A stretch of DNA of 35,938 nucleotides. It comes from a virus. The stretch covers positions 1-35,938 of the IMG/VR virus record IMGVR_UViG_3300043395_000917; one strand, given 5' to 3'. Made by a program: the position numbers and the translations under genes. Under the pieces are notes generated by a model. That model was not told where the DNA came from. It did not search any database and saw only the letters and a list, made by a program, of their open reading frames with translations. How positions within the stretch are numbered: the first letter of the stretch is position 1; the number at the start of each line of letters is the position of its first letter. Positions 5,635 through 14,080 of the stretch are shown here, one piece after another.

Positions 5635-8028
5635 TTACCTGGCACGAGCCAGGGAGAAGGGCGATTCGGCGAAGGCTGCCCATACAAAAGTGTCATTTGT
5701 GTTCAGGCCATATGTAGTGCTGTCAACACGAATTGCAAAACCATTTGAAAGTATATCTATGCGGTTGTAAATGTCCCCTGTGTTATCCGCTGAAGAGTTG
5801 TTAGGTACAAGAGTCGTCACGGCTCGATTGTACGGATCCCTGGCTGAATCAAATATCTTCCAATCGTCCCCGCTGCTGCTCTTTTTAATCAGAATGAATC
5901 GAGGTCTAAATCCGCAATAGATGAACGGACCTGATGTCCCTGTTTGCCCGTTGCCGGTGTAGGAACCGAAGGCGCTGTAGCCCGCGACAGGTGCGAAGCA
6001 GTAGGCGACAAACCCGACAGCACCTGCAGAAGTCCACCCCGATCCAATGTTGACTATCGAACTTGTAGGGGAAGCTGAAAAGACAGTCGAGTCGTTAACT
6101 TGAGCAGCAGTTGAATTTAACAACACATAGTGAGTGCCGCTTGATAGTGAGGTATGCCAGACTCCCCAGTTTGTGACTGCTCCACTAACCTTATAAATAA
6201 AGAATGAAGGAGCAACTCCTAAGCCGTGACCTATCGAAAAAGATCCAGAACTTGGTTGAGTTCCGGTAACAATCGAGAACCCCGCACTGGGATTAGCCCT
6301 CACACTCGAAGTGATGGAGCCTTGTGTGTTCGTGACGGTAGAGCTGCCGGCGTCCCAAAGCCACGCTGCATAGGTTGCACTGCTGGTATTAACCTGCGCC
6401 AAAGTGCCAACCGAAAAGCCCGCAGAGTTAAACGCCGTCACGCCACCATCGCTAGTAACTTCTGCGTCGGTAGTGTTTGACTCCAGTCGCTTTTCAACGC
6501 CTCGTACAGCGTCATAGAGCGCGTGATCAGTAGCGCCGGAGCGACCTTTGACCCACACCAGATCTGGATTGAATCCGAGCGTGCTGGTAGGTGTCAGCGC
6601 GGAGCCGGTGCCTGTGTAAAGCACCACGTCCATCACCGTGGAAGGCTTGACGATGGTGGGTGTGGGCAGGTTTGCCGTGCAGAGCGCCTTGAAGCCGCTG
6701 GGGGCGGTGTAGGCGAAGGGACGTTGGCCGAAGTTAAAGACCGCCGTTCCAGTTGATCCGTAATCATGAATTGCAACAAACGAAGCAAGGTTTAGTCCTG
6801 TCAAACCCGAATATGCAGTTCCTTGGCTAGCGTTGTTCTTATAAAAAACGAGCGTGCCGGCATCCATATCAAGAGCGACACCAATTACATCGTTGGCAGA
6901 ATAAGCGGCTCCGTATGCTGAATTATTGCTTGTTGGACCAAACTTGTTGCCGCTATAACTATAGTATGTGTAGCAGTTTGCGTAGTCAATGTTGGCAGCA
7001 TCAACAGCTATAGAAGCTGTCGGAGTGGCAACACCAATCTGCGACAGTCCCAAAGCTGTTGGTGTTACCTCCCAATACCACTTGCCGCTAGAGACGTGAA
7101 TGGTTCCAACTACCGGATACCAATTCGATGCAGCCGCATCGGCTTGCAAGTTTCCGTTTGAAAGAGTTGCGCTGCTTTTGAGCGCATTCAACGTCGCATA
7201 ATTCCCCCTTACCTGCCCACCAGCGCCGGTATCAACCTCGCTGCCATTAGTGGGAACGTCTACGAGGCTGTCGTTGCCTGCACCAGTGGTGACGCTGAGG
7301 TTGTTCGGCGTCCAGTTGTTGCCGTTGCCGGAGCTGTCTTTGCCCAGCGTGGTAGCAGTGGCGGCGGAGTTATCGCTAAAGTCGAGTTTGAAACCGTTGG
7401 TGCCGTATGTGCCCGCATAGCGCTTGGGCATCCACACGCCGGTGGTAGCAGAGAACTCACCGAAGCTGGTGGGGTCTAACGCTTGGCCGTCGATGAAGTG
7501 GATGTCGGCTAGGTAGCCGTTGAAAAAATGACCAATGCCCGAAAAACCAAACGAACCAACTCTGTGCTCTTTGCCTGACTGGTTGACATAAAGATCAGTA
7601 TTCTGAGCTGGCCCCCCGGATACGTTAAGGCTCAGCCTTGCCCCATTTACATACAAGCGTAGTCTGTCATCAGCGACGGCATTGGTTGTGTCAGCTACGG
7701 CGACAACATGCAGCCACGCTGAATAATCCCTAAACACAGCGAGAGAATCTACACTCCATATGCCAAAGTTATGAAAGGACAGCGTATCACCTGCAAACCA
7801 TATAAGTGTATAGTTTTGATCAGGTGCCCCACTAAATAAGACCTGAGAGCCTGTCGCATTGCTCCTCTTAACCCACCCCGCCCAGGTCCACGTCTTGCGG
7901 TTGCCGGCGGATGCAGGGGTGCGGCTCAGGTATGCCGAGTCTGCTGCGTTGAAACGAGCTGATCTAGAGATGGTGTAGCCACCTGCGGCGCTGCCGAGCA
8001 GCAGGGCATTAGCGCTTCCGGGAATCAT
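5635..8028 (-). CDS. large tail fibre / receptor-binding protein (LamG and SPRY-like domains)
   Basis: 797 residues from ATG at 8028 (MIPGSANALLLGSAAGGYT), overlapping the previous stop as TGATG. Residues about 25-210 look like a LamG/concanavalin-type jelly roll (KTWTWAGWVKRSN; RLRLYVNGARLSL; YLADIHFIDGQ). About 300-450 resembles a SPRY domain (SSGKWYWEVTP; NDVIGVALDMDAGTLVFYKN). The C-terminal 330 residues contain cyanophage fibre repeats (GFNPDLVWVKGRSGATDHAL; NSAGFSVGT; TYAAWLWDAGSS). It would bind cell-surface glycans. The middle of the gene is visibly richer in A/T than its neighbours and uses different codons, a sign of fibre exchange. An in-frame 22-residue upstream extension was discarded as read-through. 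Confidence 0.85.
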   Translation of the reverse strand: MIPGSANALLLGSAAGGYTISRSARFNAADSAYLSRTPASAGNRKTWTWAGWVKRSNATGSQVLFSGAPDQNYTLIWFAGDTLSFHNFGIWSVDSLAVFRDYSAWLHVVAVADTTNAVADDRLRLYVNGARLSLNVSGGPAQNTDLYVNQSGKEHRVGSFGFSGIGHFFNGYLADIHFIDGQALDPTSFGEFSATTGVWMPKRYAGTYGTNGFKLDFSDNSAATATTLGKDSSGNGNNWTPNNLSVTTGAGNDSLVDVPTNGSEVDTGAGGQVRGNYATLNALKSSATLSNGNLQADAAASNWYPVVGTIHVSSGKWYWEVTPTALGLSQIGVATPTASIAVDAANIDYANCYTYYSYSGNKFGPTSNNSAYGAAYSANDVIGVALDMDAGTLVFYKNNASQGTAYSGLTGLNLASFVAIHDYGSTGTAVFNFGQRPFAYTAPSGFKALCTANLPTPTIVKPSTVMDVVLYTGTGSALTPTSTLGFNPDLVWVKGRSGATDHALYDAVRGVEKRLESNTTDAEVTSDGGVTAFNSAGFSVGTLAQVNTSSATYAAWLWDAGSSTVTNTQGSITSSVRANPSAGFSIVTGTQPSSGSFSIGHGLGVAPSFFIYKVSGAVTNWGVWHTSLSSGTHYVLLNSTAAQVNDSTVFSASPTSSIVNIGSGWTSAGAVGFVAYCFAPVAGYSAFGSYTGNGQTGTSGPFIYCGFRPRFILIKKSSSGDDWKIFDSARDPYNRAVTTLVPNNSSADNTGDIYNRIDILSNGFAIRVDSTTYGLNTNDTFVWAAFAESPFSLARAR

Positions 8029-8480
8029 CAGCTCAGGTTGGTGATCAAGGTGGCGGTGATCTGCGTGGTGGACTGCACGGAATACACCAAGCAATCACGC
8101 GCTGAGGCAGTGGTGGTCAGCGTTGGGGCGGTGCCGCCGGTGAAATCCCAGTAGCTGCCGTAAGCCAAGGTGCGGGAGCCGGTGCCGTCCTGCGTGATCC
8201 AGATGCAGCCCGACTGCCCAGCCGTCAGGTTGCTGGGGTTGGCGAGGGTGCGATTGCCAGCCGTGAGCGTCACGCTGAAGTTGTTGCTATCCGCGAAGTC
8301 GGGCGTGATCGTGGCGCCATCAGTCAGGGCGGTGATTTCACCGCGCTGGCCTTTGGTCCACGTTTGCGCAGTGTCCTTGGCGCCATAGGCGCTCAGGGCG
8401 CTGTTGGTAGCGAGGTTGTCCACCGTCACCGTTTGGGTGCTGGTGACAATCGAGTCAACCTTGACGGATCCGTAAGCCAT
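8028..8480 (-). CDS. tail fibre/appendage protein
   Basis: 150 residues starting MAYGSVKVDSIVTSTQTVTV. The N-terminus (SVKVDSIVTST) is the short adaptor that begins many cyanophage fibre subunits. The rest is a Thr/Ala-rich beta domain with the sequence LTAGNRTLANPSNLTAGQSG and GSYWDFTGGTAPTLTTTASA, a fold often found at the tips of fibres. It is 6 bases below the 8487-8801 gene and overlaps the large fibre start. It probably connects or trimerises with the large fibre. Confidence 0.7.
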   Translation of the reverse strand: MAYGSVKVDSIVTSTQTVTVDNLATNSALSAYGAKDTAQTWTKGQRGEITALTDGATITPDFADSNNFSVTLTAGNRTLANPSNLTAGQSGCIWITQDGTGSRTLAYGSYWDFTGGTAPTLTTTASARDCLVYSVQSTTQITATLITNLS

Positions 8481-8486
8481 GGCGAG

Positions 8487-8801
8487 TTAGATGGCGATGA
8501 GCCAGGTGGCGTTTGCAGGGACGGTCACCGCATAACTGGCGGCGACTTCAACGGGGCCCACAGAGAAGCCATTGCTGCCGGCGCTCAGCTCTAGGTTCTG
8601 GCTGATGACTTGCGCGGTTTCAGCAATCGGCCCACCACCACCACCGCCGGACAACTCCACGATGCTCGCGGTGCCGTTGTCCTTTTTGGTGTAGAGCTTG
8701 CCGTCGTAGGTATTGAGTGCAAGCTCACCCAATTCCAAGTCAGTTGTTGCTGGCGCCTTGCCCGCAACCGCTGAGCGTTTGAGCTTAATTAAGTTGGCCA
8801 T
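8487..8801 (-). CDS. short fibre-base protein
   Basis: 104 residues starting MANLIKLKRSAVAGKAPATT. The opening (M-A-N-x-I-K-x-K-R-S, then ELGELALNTYDGKLYTKK) is the fibre N-terminal module that attaches appendages to the virion and is also seen in the next gene upstream. A glycine run (SGGGGGGP) separates it from a beta-rich tail (SYAVTVPANATWLIAI). Its short length suggests an adaptor or a truncated fibre paralog. The start lies 33 bases beyond a junction motif. Confidence 0.7.
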   Translation of the reverse strand: MANLIKLKRSAVAGKAPATTDLELGELALNTYDGKLYTKKDNGTASIVELSGGGGGGPIAETAQVISQNLELSAGSNGFSVGPVEVAASYAVTVPANATWLIAI

Positions 8802-8834
8802 CTGGCGTCCGTTGGTGGCTATTTAGCCGGACGC

Positions 8835-8845
8835 TTGAACTTGCC
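8835..8845 (-). repeat. junction motif copy
   Basis: GGCAAGTTCAA, just after the TGA at 8850; GGCAA ends 39 bases before the ATG at 8801. Confidence 0.5.
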
Positions 8846-8849
8846 GAGA

Positions 8850-9740
8850 TCAGCAGGAAACACCAGCACCAAGAACTGCGTTCAGCACCAGCGAGGTGAT
8901 GCCAACGATCCAAAGGAACGTGCCTCCATCAATCGTGGCACTGGGGCTGAGGTAGTCCGTGCCGTCTACCGCTGCGCTGTAGCCGCTGCCATTGCCCTTG
9001 AGCAACCCGGTGACAGCGCTGGTGAGACCGGTGCCGCCGTAGCCCACCGCAATCGCGGTGCCCTGCCAGGTGCCGGTGCCGATGGTGCCGACCGTGGTGA
9101 GGCTGGAGCTGGTGACACCAGAGCCCAGAGCGCTGCTGCTGAGAACAGCGGTGCCGTTGATGTAGAAGCTCTTGCCGCTGGCGAGGTTGATGTGCTCGCT
9201 GCTGGTCCAGGCATCAGTGCTGTCGATCCAAAGCCAGGTCTTATCCGTGGCCCCCTTGAGCATCAAGCCGCCACCATCGGCGGTGGAATCATCGGGACTG
9301 GCAACAGCGCCCAGCTCAAAGGTCTTGTCATCCACCGAGACCACGGTGGAGTTGATCGTGGTGGTGGTGCCGTTGACCGTCAGGTTCCCCGAGACGGTGA
9401 GGTTCCCCGAGAGGGTGCCACCTGAGAGCGCGAGGTAGACGCTGCTCAGGTCCGGGATGTCCGCACTGACCAGGCTGCGGAACGTGGGCGCTGCCGCAGA
9501 ACCGGTCGCCGGACCCGCCAGCACCAGATTGGCGTTCCGGGTGGTGGCTGCACTGATGAATGCGCCAGGGCCGCCAATGGCCAGCGCGCTGGTGGCCGTC
9601 CCACCGGCGCCACCGGTGCCGAGGCCGTAATAGAGAACCTGGCTGTCTTCGTTAAAGGCCAGCTCGGCATTGGCCAGGCTGCTGGGCGCACCCGATCCGC
9701 CACCAATGGCGCGCCGTTTGATTCGGATCGTGTTGGCCAC
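8850..9740 (-). CDS. tail fibre protein
   Basis: 296 residues from GTG at 9740, reading MANTIRIKRRAIGGGSGAPS. The same attachment module as the next gene (ANAELAFNEDSQVLYYGLG) is followed by repetitive fibre sequence: GGTLSGNLTVSGNLTVNGTT, INSTVVSVDDKTFELGAV, and GTGTWQGTAIAVGYGGTGLT, all widely found in phage tail fibres. It ends oddly with a hydrophobic tail (FLWIVGITSLVLNAVLGAG) before the stop, unlike a normal fibre tip, so it may have been truncated and its tip exchanged for the downstream genes. Confidence 0.75.
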   Translation of the reverse strand: MANTIRIKRRAIGGGSGAPSSLANAELAFNEDSQVLYYGLGTGGAGGTATSALAIGGPGAFISAATTRNANLVLAGPATGSAAAPTFRSLVSADIPDLSSVYLALSGGTLSGNLTVSGNLTVNGTTTTINSTVVSVDDKTFELGAVASPDDSTADGGGLMLKGATDKTWLWIDSTDAWTSSEHINLASGKSFYINGTAVLSSSALGSGVTSSSLTTVGTIGTGTWQGTAIAVGYGGTGLTSAVTGLLKGNGSGYSAAVDGTDYLSPSATIDGGTFLWIVGITSLVLNAVLGAGVSC

Positions 9741-9760
9741 GGGCTAGCTAGGTCTTTGCG

Positions 9761-9771
9761 CTGAAGTTGCC
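9761..9771 (-). repeat. junction motif copy
   Basis: GGCAACTTCAG, immediately after TAG at 9773; GGCAA ends 26 bases before the GTG at 9740. With flanking bases (TAGGGGCAACTTCAGC) it is identical over 16 bases to the copy at 14792. Confidence 0.65.
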
Positions 9772-9772
9772 C

Positions 9773-10366
9773 CTACCAATGGCCACCATCGGTCAACGTC
9801 AACGTGGTGTGGATGTTGACCTTCCAGCTGCTGCTGCTGGCATCCCAGACCAGCACCGCGTCATCCACCAGGCCGGTGTCATCCACATCGTCGAGATCCG
9901 CGAGGCCAAGGGAGACATGGCCGATGGCACCGTTGACGCTCTTGACCAGCGTGGTCGGCTCAGAGGTGGCCGGCAGCTGGTTGCTGTTGCGATTGGACGG
10001 CAGCCGCAGCTGCGCCTGACGTTTAGGGCCTTGATCTTCCAAGACCGCCAGCAGCACGGCACTAGAGCCCGGAAAGGCGCTCTGCAGCGTGGCGACGGCT
10101 TCCTCTAGATCACCTCCGCCCCAGTCCTGCACAAAGACATTCCACACCTGCAGAAAGGGTGCATAGCGGTATTGCGCCTGCTCTTCCAGCTCCGGCACGC
10201 TGGAGATCACCACCTCCAAGCCGCTCACCGTGGTGCCAGCCGCCAGACCTTGGCCTGGATCCCGCACCACCAGCGCATCAGTGGTGGCGCCATTGGCGAG
10301 GGTGTAGGTGCCCAGAAGTGGAGCGAGCACCGTGGCAATCGCTCCCCGGATCGCCAGAACGTCCAC
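9773..10366 (-). CDS. tail protein with fibre-like C-terminus
   Basis: 197 residues from GTG at 10366 (MDVLAIRGAIATVLAPLLG). Residues 1-125 form a compact domain (GLEVVISSVPELEEQAQYRY; WNVFVQDWGGGDLEEAVATL; SSAVLLAVLEDQG) reminiscent of tail completion/terminator proteins. Residues about 140-197 (VKSVNGAIGHVSLGLADLDD; DDAVLVWDASSSSWKV) are a linker type common in fibre proteins. The combination suggests a virion protein that carries an appendage. The assignment is by composition and position only. Confidence 0.65.
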   Translation of the reverse strand: MDVLAIRGAIATVLAPLLGTYTLANGATTDALVVRDPGQGLAAGTTVSGLEVVISSVPELEEQAQYRYAPFLQVWNVFVQDWGGGDLEEAVATLQSAFPGSSAVLLAVLEDQGPKRQAQLRLPSNRNSNQLPATSEPTTLVKSVNGAIGHVSLGLADLDDVDDTGLVDDAVLVWDASSSSWKVNIHTTLTLTDGGHW

Positions 10367-10375
10367 GGAAGGCCT

Positions 10376-11032
10376 TTAGGTTGAACTTGCCGGCAGCAAC
10401 CGCTCCACCGCTGCCTGCTCGGCATTGACCAGCAGCACACCGGCCTGGAAATGCACCGGCATGATCCCGGCTGGCAGGCGGAACTGATAGCGCAGCAGCG
10501 GGCGATCCAGATCGTGTAGCTGGATCACCTCACCGCTGTGGTGCCCCTTGGCCGCCAAGAAGGCGCGCACGTTGCGGCCTTCCCAACTCGGGGCCACCAA
10601 CGCCACGCTCTGATCGTCACTGACCAGCAGCCGCACCGCAGGGGTGTCGGCGCGGTGTTGGCTGGCCTTGATCACCTCACGCCAGATGGCCACCAGCAAC
10701 GGCGGTAGGCGTTCTTCATGGCGCAGCGCAATGCAAATGTGCGCCACCACCGGCGGTAGTTGATCCTCTTCATCCTCAGCCTGCGGGGCAAACAGCGCCC
10801 AGTCCTCAACACTGGTGGCTTTGCCCTTCTTGGTATCGCGGTTGATGTTGTACGTGAGGCTGGTGAGCTGCGCCACCGCTAAGCCGCCGAGGTAGTGCTC
10901 TTGGCGCTGCTGCTCATGCAGCTCCCGCACCGCTGCCAGCACCACGCTGAGCGGTTCAGCAGCAAAGGTTTCGCGCCGGAACTGGCCGGGGAAGGCACGG
11001 CACAACGCCCAAAACAGGGCGGTCCAATTCAC
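10376..11032 (-). CDS. hypothetical phage tail-region protein
   Basis: 218 residues from GTG at 11032, overlapping the upstream stop as GTGA. It starts MNWTALFWALCRAFPGQFRR, continues with a helical domain (VVLAAVRELHEQQRQEHYLG), an acidic linker (PQAEDEEDQLPP), then a mixed domain with LPPLLVAIWREVIKASQ and a beta-rich C-terminus. The tight overlap with 11029-11592 suggests the two are made together. I do not recognise the family. Position among structural genes argues for a virion or assembly role. Confidence 0.65.
   Translation of the reverse strand: MNWTALFWALCRAFPGQFRRETFAAEPLSVVLAAVRELHEQQRQEHYLGGLAVAQLTSLTYNINRDTKKGKATSVEDWALFAPQAEDEEDQLPPVVAHICIALRHEERLPPLLVAIWREVIKASQHRADTPAVRLLVSDDQSVALVAPSWEGRNVRAFLAAKGHHSGEVIQLHDLDRPLLRYQFRLPAGIMPVHFQAGVLLVNAEQAAVERLLPASST
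10381..10391 (-). repeat. junction motif copy
   Basis: GGCAAGTTCAA, inside the last codons of 10376-11032; GGCAA ends 20 bases before the GTG at 10366. Confidence 0.5.
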
Positions 11033-11592
11033 CGCGCGGCGTTGGTAGTCCCCGGCGGCTGCTTTTTTATCGCCTCCTCAGAGGCCGGTTCGCCGCTATC
11101 AGGATCAGCGGCCTGACGCTCGCGCTCGTAGAACTCAAACAGCTGCTCGAACAACAACGTCGGTAGCTGGGTGGTGGCCTGTAGGGGCCACTCGGGGCGC
11201 TCAGCGCGGTGGCGGAGCAAAGCAGTGACCGCCGCCTGCTTGCGCCGCGTGCCGTTGTCGATGAACGCCTTGGTCAGCTCCACCAACTCCTGCAGGTAGG
11301 CAATCCTGATGCGCTCTTGATCGGCGCTCAGCTCACCGCCACCGATGGCGAGGTTGATCAGGTCAAAGGCTTCCACCAAGCTCACCTCTTGCTCACCGGC
11401 GATGCGCTGGGCCAGGCGAGCGGAGGCCACAATCGGCGCCTCGCTATCACCGAGCAGATCGGTGACCGTGATCGTTTCACCCACCAGCAGGCTGCCGTAG
11501 CTGGGCAGCTTGAGGATGCCGGTTTGCTTGGTGCCGATCTCCACCAGCTTGGTCTTGGCTGGGGCAACGGCAAAGGGCAGATCCAGTGTCAT
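11029..11592 (-). CDS. hypothetical tail assembly-type protein
   Basis: 187 residues starting MTLDLPFAVAPAKTKLVEIG. The N-terminal part is beta-rich (KLPSYGSLLVGETITVTDLL); the rest is helical (ARLAQRIAGEQEVSLVEAFD; YLQELVELTKAFIDNGTRRK; FEQLFEFYERERQAADPD), a layout seen in tail assembly chaperones. It overlaps 11589-12299 by ATGA and the next gene by GTGA. A chaperone role would be inference: the usual slippery-sequence arrangement beside the tape measure is not present here. Confidence 0.6.
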   Translation of the reverse strand: MTLDLPFAVAPAKTKLVEIGTKQTGILKLPSYGSLLVGETITVTDLLGDSEAPIVASARLAQRIAGEQEVSLVEAFDLINLAIGGGELSADQERIRIAYLQELVELTKAFIDNGTRRKQAAVTALLRHRAERPEWPLQATTQLPTLLFEQLFEFYERERQAADPDSGEPASEEAIKKQPPGTTNAAR

Positions 11593-12299
11593 GCGCCCAA
11601 ACCAAAGCTGATTTTGTCCATGGCGCTCATGCCTTGCAGGTTGCCGGCGGTGAGGTTGCCGCTGCCACGCATCCCGCCACCGTGGCCATTGCTCACCGGT
11701 GCAAAGAAGTGGCCGTAGACCGGGTGGGTCTTGAGCTGCTCTAGGTAGGCGACGGGGGTGAGCGGATCGCCGTTGTCGGTGAGCATCGCTTCGCCGTTGG
11801 CATTGGTGACCACCACATCACCGGCCTCGTTGAATTTGAACCGGCCGCCCACGGCACCCATCAGCGCATCGAAGTAGGTGATGCCATCGTCGGCGCCGCC
11901 ATTGCGGCCGCCAGCGGCTTGGAAGGCATTGGCCAGAGCTTGCTTGCGATACAGCTCTGATTTCTCCGCCAGCGCCTCGGCGAGCTTCTGGTCTTTGATC
12001 TTGACCTGCTGCAACGCTTCAGCCTTAGCGGCTTCGGCCGCTTCTTTGATGCGTTGCTCCATCTCCGAGCGCAGGCGCTCCTCGCGCTCTTGCCCTTCTT
12101 TGATGTTGCGCAGCTGATCAGGATCCAAGCCTTGCAGCTGCTGCTGCAGTGCTTTCAAGCTGCGTTCTGCTGCACGGCGGGCTTCGCGTTCGGCTTGCAG
12201 TGCGGTGAGACCGTCTTGCCCGAGCGGTTCGGTTGTGGTCGTGGGTTGACTATCGCTGAGCGCTGCTTGGTTCTCTTGTGTGTCCGTGCTGTCGGACAT
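11589..12299 (-). CDS. scaffolding-like coiled-coil protein
   Basis: 236 residues starting MSDSTDTQENQAALSDSQPT. A long charged coiled coil covers about residues 30-120 (LQAEREARRAAERSLKALQQ; LRSEMEQRIKEAAEAAKAEA). The C-terminal part (TYFDALMGAVGGRFKFNEAG; DPLTPVAYLEQLKTHPVYGH) and the Gly-rich end resemble capsid scaffolding proteins of the minor-structural GP20 type. If it is the scaffold, its place among tail genes, about 7 kb from the capsid gene, is unusual. A coiled-coil tail protein is the alternative. Confidence 0.65.
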   Translation of the reverse strand: MSDSTDTQENQAALSDSQPTTTTEPLGQDGLTALQAEREARRAAERSLKALQQQLQGLDPDQLRNIKEGQEREERLRSEMEQRIKEAAEAAKAEALQQVKIKDQKLAEALAEKSELYRKQALANAFQAAGGRNGGADDGITYFDALMGAVGGRFKFNEAGDVVVTNANGEAMLTDNGDPLTPVAYLEQLKTHPVYGHFFAPVSNGHGGGMRGSGNLTAGNLQGMSAMDKISFGLGA

Positions 12300-12324
12300 A
12301 AAAGCAGTTCAATGTGCTTGCAGG

Positions 12325-13938
12325 TTAGCTGTCTTCTGGCGCGATCAAATAACCGGCGAAGTAGGGATCCCCTGCATAGGCGATGAACAGGGTGTCAATC
12401 ACCGCTTCGTTTTCGGGTGTGGCCATGAAATAGATGCTGTTGCCATCCGCTTGGGATGGGGTGCCGGAAACGCTGATCGGCGTGATGCTGCTTGGCGGTG
12501 CCGCCCCTCCCTCAAACAGAGTCAAGGCCTGCTCGCTGATGTTCTCGGTGTAGAAGGCGCCGTCAAAGTCCTCCACGCCAGCTGCGGTGTAATCCTCAAA
12601 GCTGCGGCTGTAGCGGCCAAAGGCCAGCCGCAGATCACTGCAGGTCTGTAGCCCAAGGTCAATGCTGCCTAGCTCACCCACGCCGGAGGCATCGGTGGTC
12701 ACCTTGAGGCCTTCGGACGTGTTGGCGCTGGTGATCTGCGTGGGGAACTGCTGAATGCCAGCGATGTAGTCATCGGGCTGCCATGGAGGCCCATAGAGCA
12801 GCTCGTAATAGAGGCTGCCGAATTGATTGAGTTCAGGCGTGACCCCACCGCTGCTACTGATCGGCAGCAGTTCAAAGCCGCCTGCAATCTCCCAGAAGTC
12901 TTGAGCGCAGTTGCGGGCTGGATGCACATCACCCAGCGTTTCCGCCAAAGCCTCCGATGGCTTGCGTTGCGTGACGCTGCGGGCGTAGGTCAGCTCTACC
13001 CAGCCGCCAAGAGTAGTAGCAACACCAGATGTTGGGGTGTAGTCAACCGTGCGAGCTGAGACGCTGTTGATTTGATATTGGAGAAAGGGCGCTGCGGCTC
13101 CCTGCACGCCACCGCCAATCAGATCCACTTCGTAGGTAACGAAATCAAAGTAGACATAAGAAGGGCCAAGAGATGGTGACGTCAGCTGAGGCTCGGCACG
13201 GCCAGATAGAGAAAGGGGCCAGTCCGGCTTTCTCCAGCTCATCGTGCCGCCCTTGTCAAACACGCGCACACCACGGCAGTAGGTGATGATCAACCGTTGA
13301 TCTACCACCATGTAGTCGTTGACCTTGAAGCTGAACCATTGGTCAAACTCTGGCTGGATCGTTTGAGTGGTAACAACACCACCAGCGCTAGTGATCGCAT
13401 TCACCGCGTTGGCGTAAGCGTTGCTGCTATAGGTCGCGTAGGCCAGGTCAAATGGGGCAGTACTTATCGGCTGCACCGCGCTGATTAAGGTATCACCGCG
13501 AAAAACAAAAAGGGTCTGATCAGGCTTAACTCTTATGTAATTCGCTGGGTTGTCGTAACTGGCGAGCGTGTCGTCGCCGTACTGCACCACATAGATCGGC
13601 TCCAGCAGACCATCAGTGTCCCGCCGAAAGCTCAGCTCACGCTTGGCATCACGCAGCCGCGCCACACCGCCTTTCTTGAACGCCGCCTCTAGCGCTTGGC
13701 GTTGACTGACCTGCACCCGCTCCACACCACCAGCTCTTGGGGCACTGCTCTGCGCTTTGGCCGGTTGCTCACCGGCGCCGGGCTTGGCTGTCGTGCCGCG
13801 TTGCGCTTGAGCTGTTTGCGGTTGCTGTTGCCTGCTGGCCGTGATCTCCGCTTTGGTGCGCCGCTCTTCGCCGCGTGAATTGAGCACCTCGCGGTTGGCA
13901 TCCACCGCCTCCTGCAGGCGGCATTGCAGATCAGCCAC
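12325..13938 (-). CDS. large structural protein of the tail tip region
   Basis: 537 residues from GTG at 13938, overlapping the stop of 13931-14080. Residues 1-75 form a basic, Gln/Ala-rich helix (RREVLNS-type, with SRQQQPQTAQAQRG). Residues about 80-537 are a long beta-rich region with many aromatic residues (LEPIYVVQYGDDTLASYDNP; QWFSFKVNDYMVVDQRLIIT; YSRSFEDYTAAGVEDFDGAF). This resembles a virion surface or tail-tip protein. No enzyme motif is seen. Base composition in its middle (13000-13560) is somewhat richer in A/T than its flanks. Confidence 0.65.
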   Translation of the reverse strand: MADLQCRLQEAVDANREVLNSRGEERRTKAEITASRQQQPQTAQAQRGTTAKPGAGEQPAKAQSSAPRAGGVERVQVSQRQALEAAFKKGGVARLRDAKRELSFRRDTDGLLEPIYVVQYGDDTLASYDNPANYIRVKPDQTLFVFRGDTLISAVQPISTAPFDLAYATYSSNAYANAVNAITSAGGVVTTQTIQPEFDQWFSFKVNDYMVVDQRLIITYCRGVRVFDKGGTMSWRKPDWPLSLSGRAEPQLTSPSLGPSYVYFDFVTYEVDLIGGGVQGAAAPFLQYQINSVSARTVDYTPTSGVATTLGGWVELTYARSVTQRKPSEALAETLGDVHPARNCAQDFWEIAGGFELLPISSSGGVTPELNQFGSLYYELLYGPPWQPDDYIAGIQQFPTQITSANTSEGLKVTTDASGVGELGSIDLGLQTCSDLRLAFGRYSRSFEDYTAAGVEDFDGAFYTENISEQALTLFEGGAAPPSSITPISVSGTPSQADGNSIYFMATPENEAVIDTLFIAYAGDPYFAGYLIAPEDS

Positions 13939-14080
13939 CGAGTTCCCGCTTCAGCCGCTCTTGGCGGCGCTTGAGGTTCATCGCAATGCGCTTCACCGCC
14001 ACCTCTTGCTCCAGCAGCTCCCGCACTTGGCTCAGACCAGAGGCCTGCTGCACGGTGACATTGACGACCGGCTGCGCCAT
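13931..14080 (-). CDS. hypothetical 49-residue protein
   Basis: A short frame from ATG at 14080, overlapping the previous stop as TGATG, and ending at TGA 13931-13933 inside the start of the next gene. It reads MAQPVVNVTVQQASGLSQV and continues as a basic amphipathic helix (RELLEQEVAVKRIAMNLKRR). The overlaps at both ends and the good helical periodicity support real coding. It may be an oligomerisation peptide of the tail-tip complex; no family is recognised. Confidence 0.6.
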   Translation of the reverse strand: MAQPVVNVTVQQASGLSQVRELLEQEVAVKRIAMNLKRRQERLKRELGG

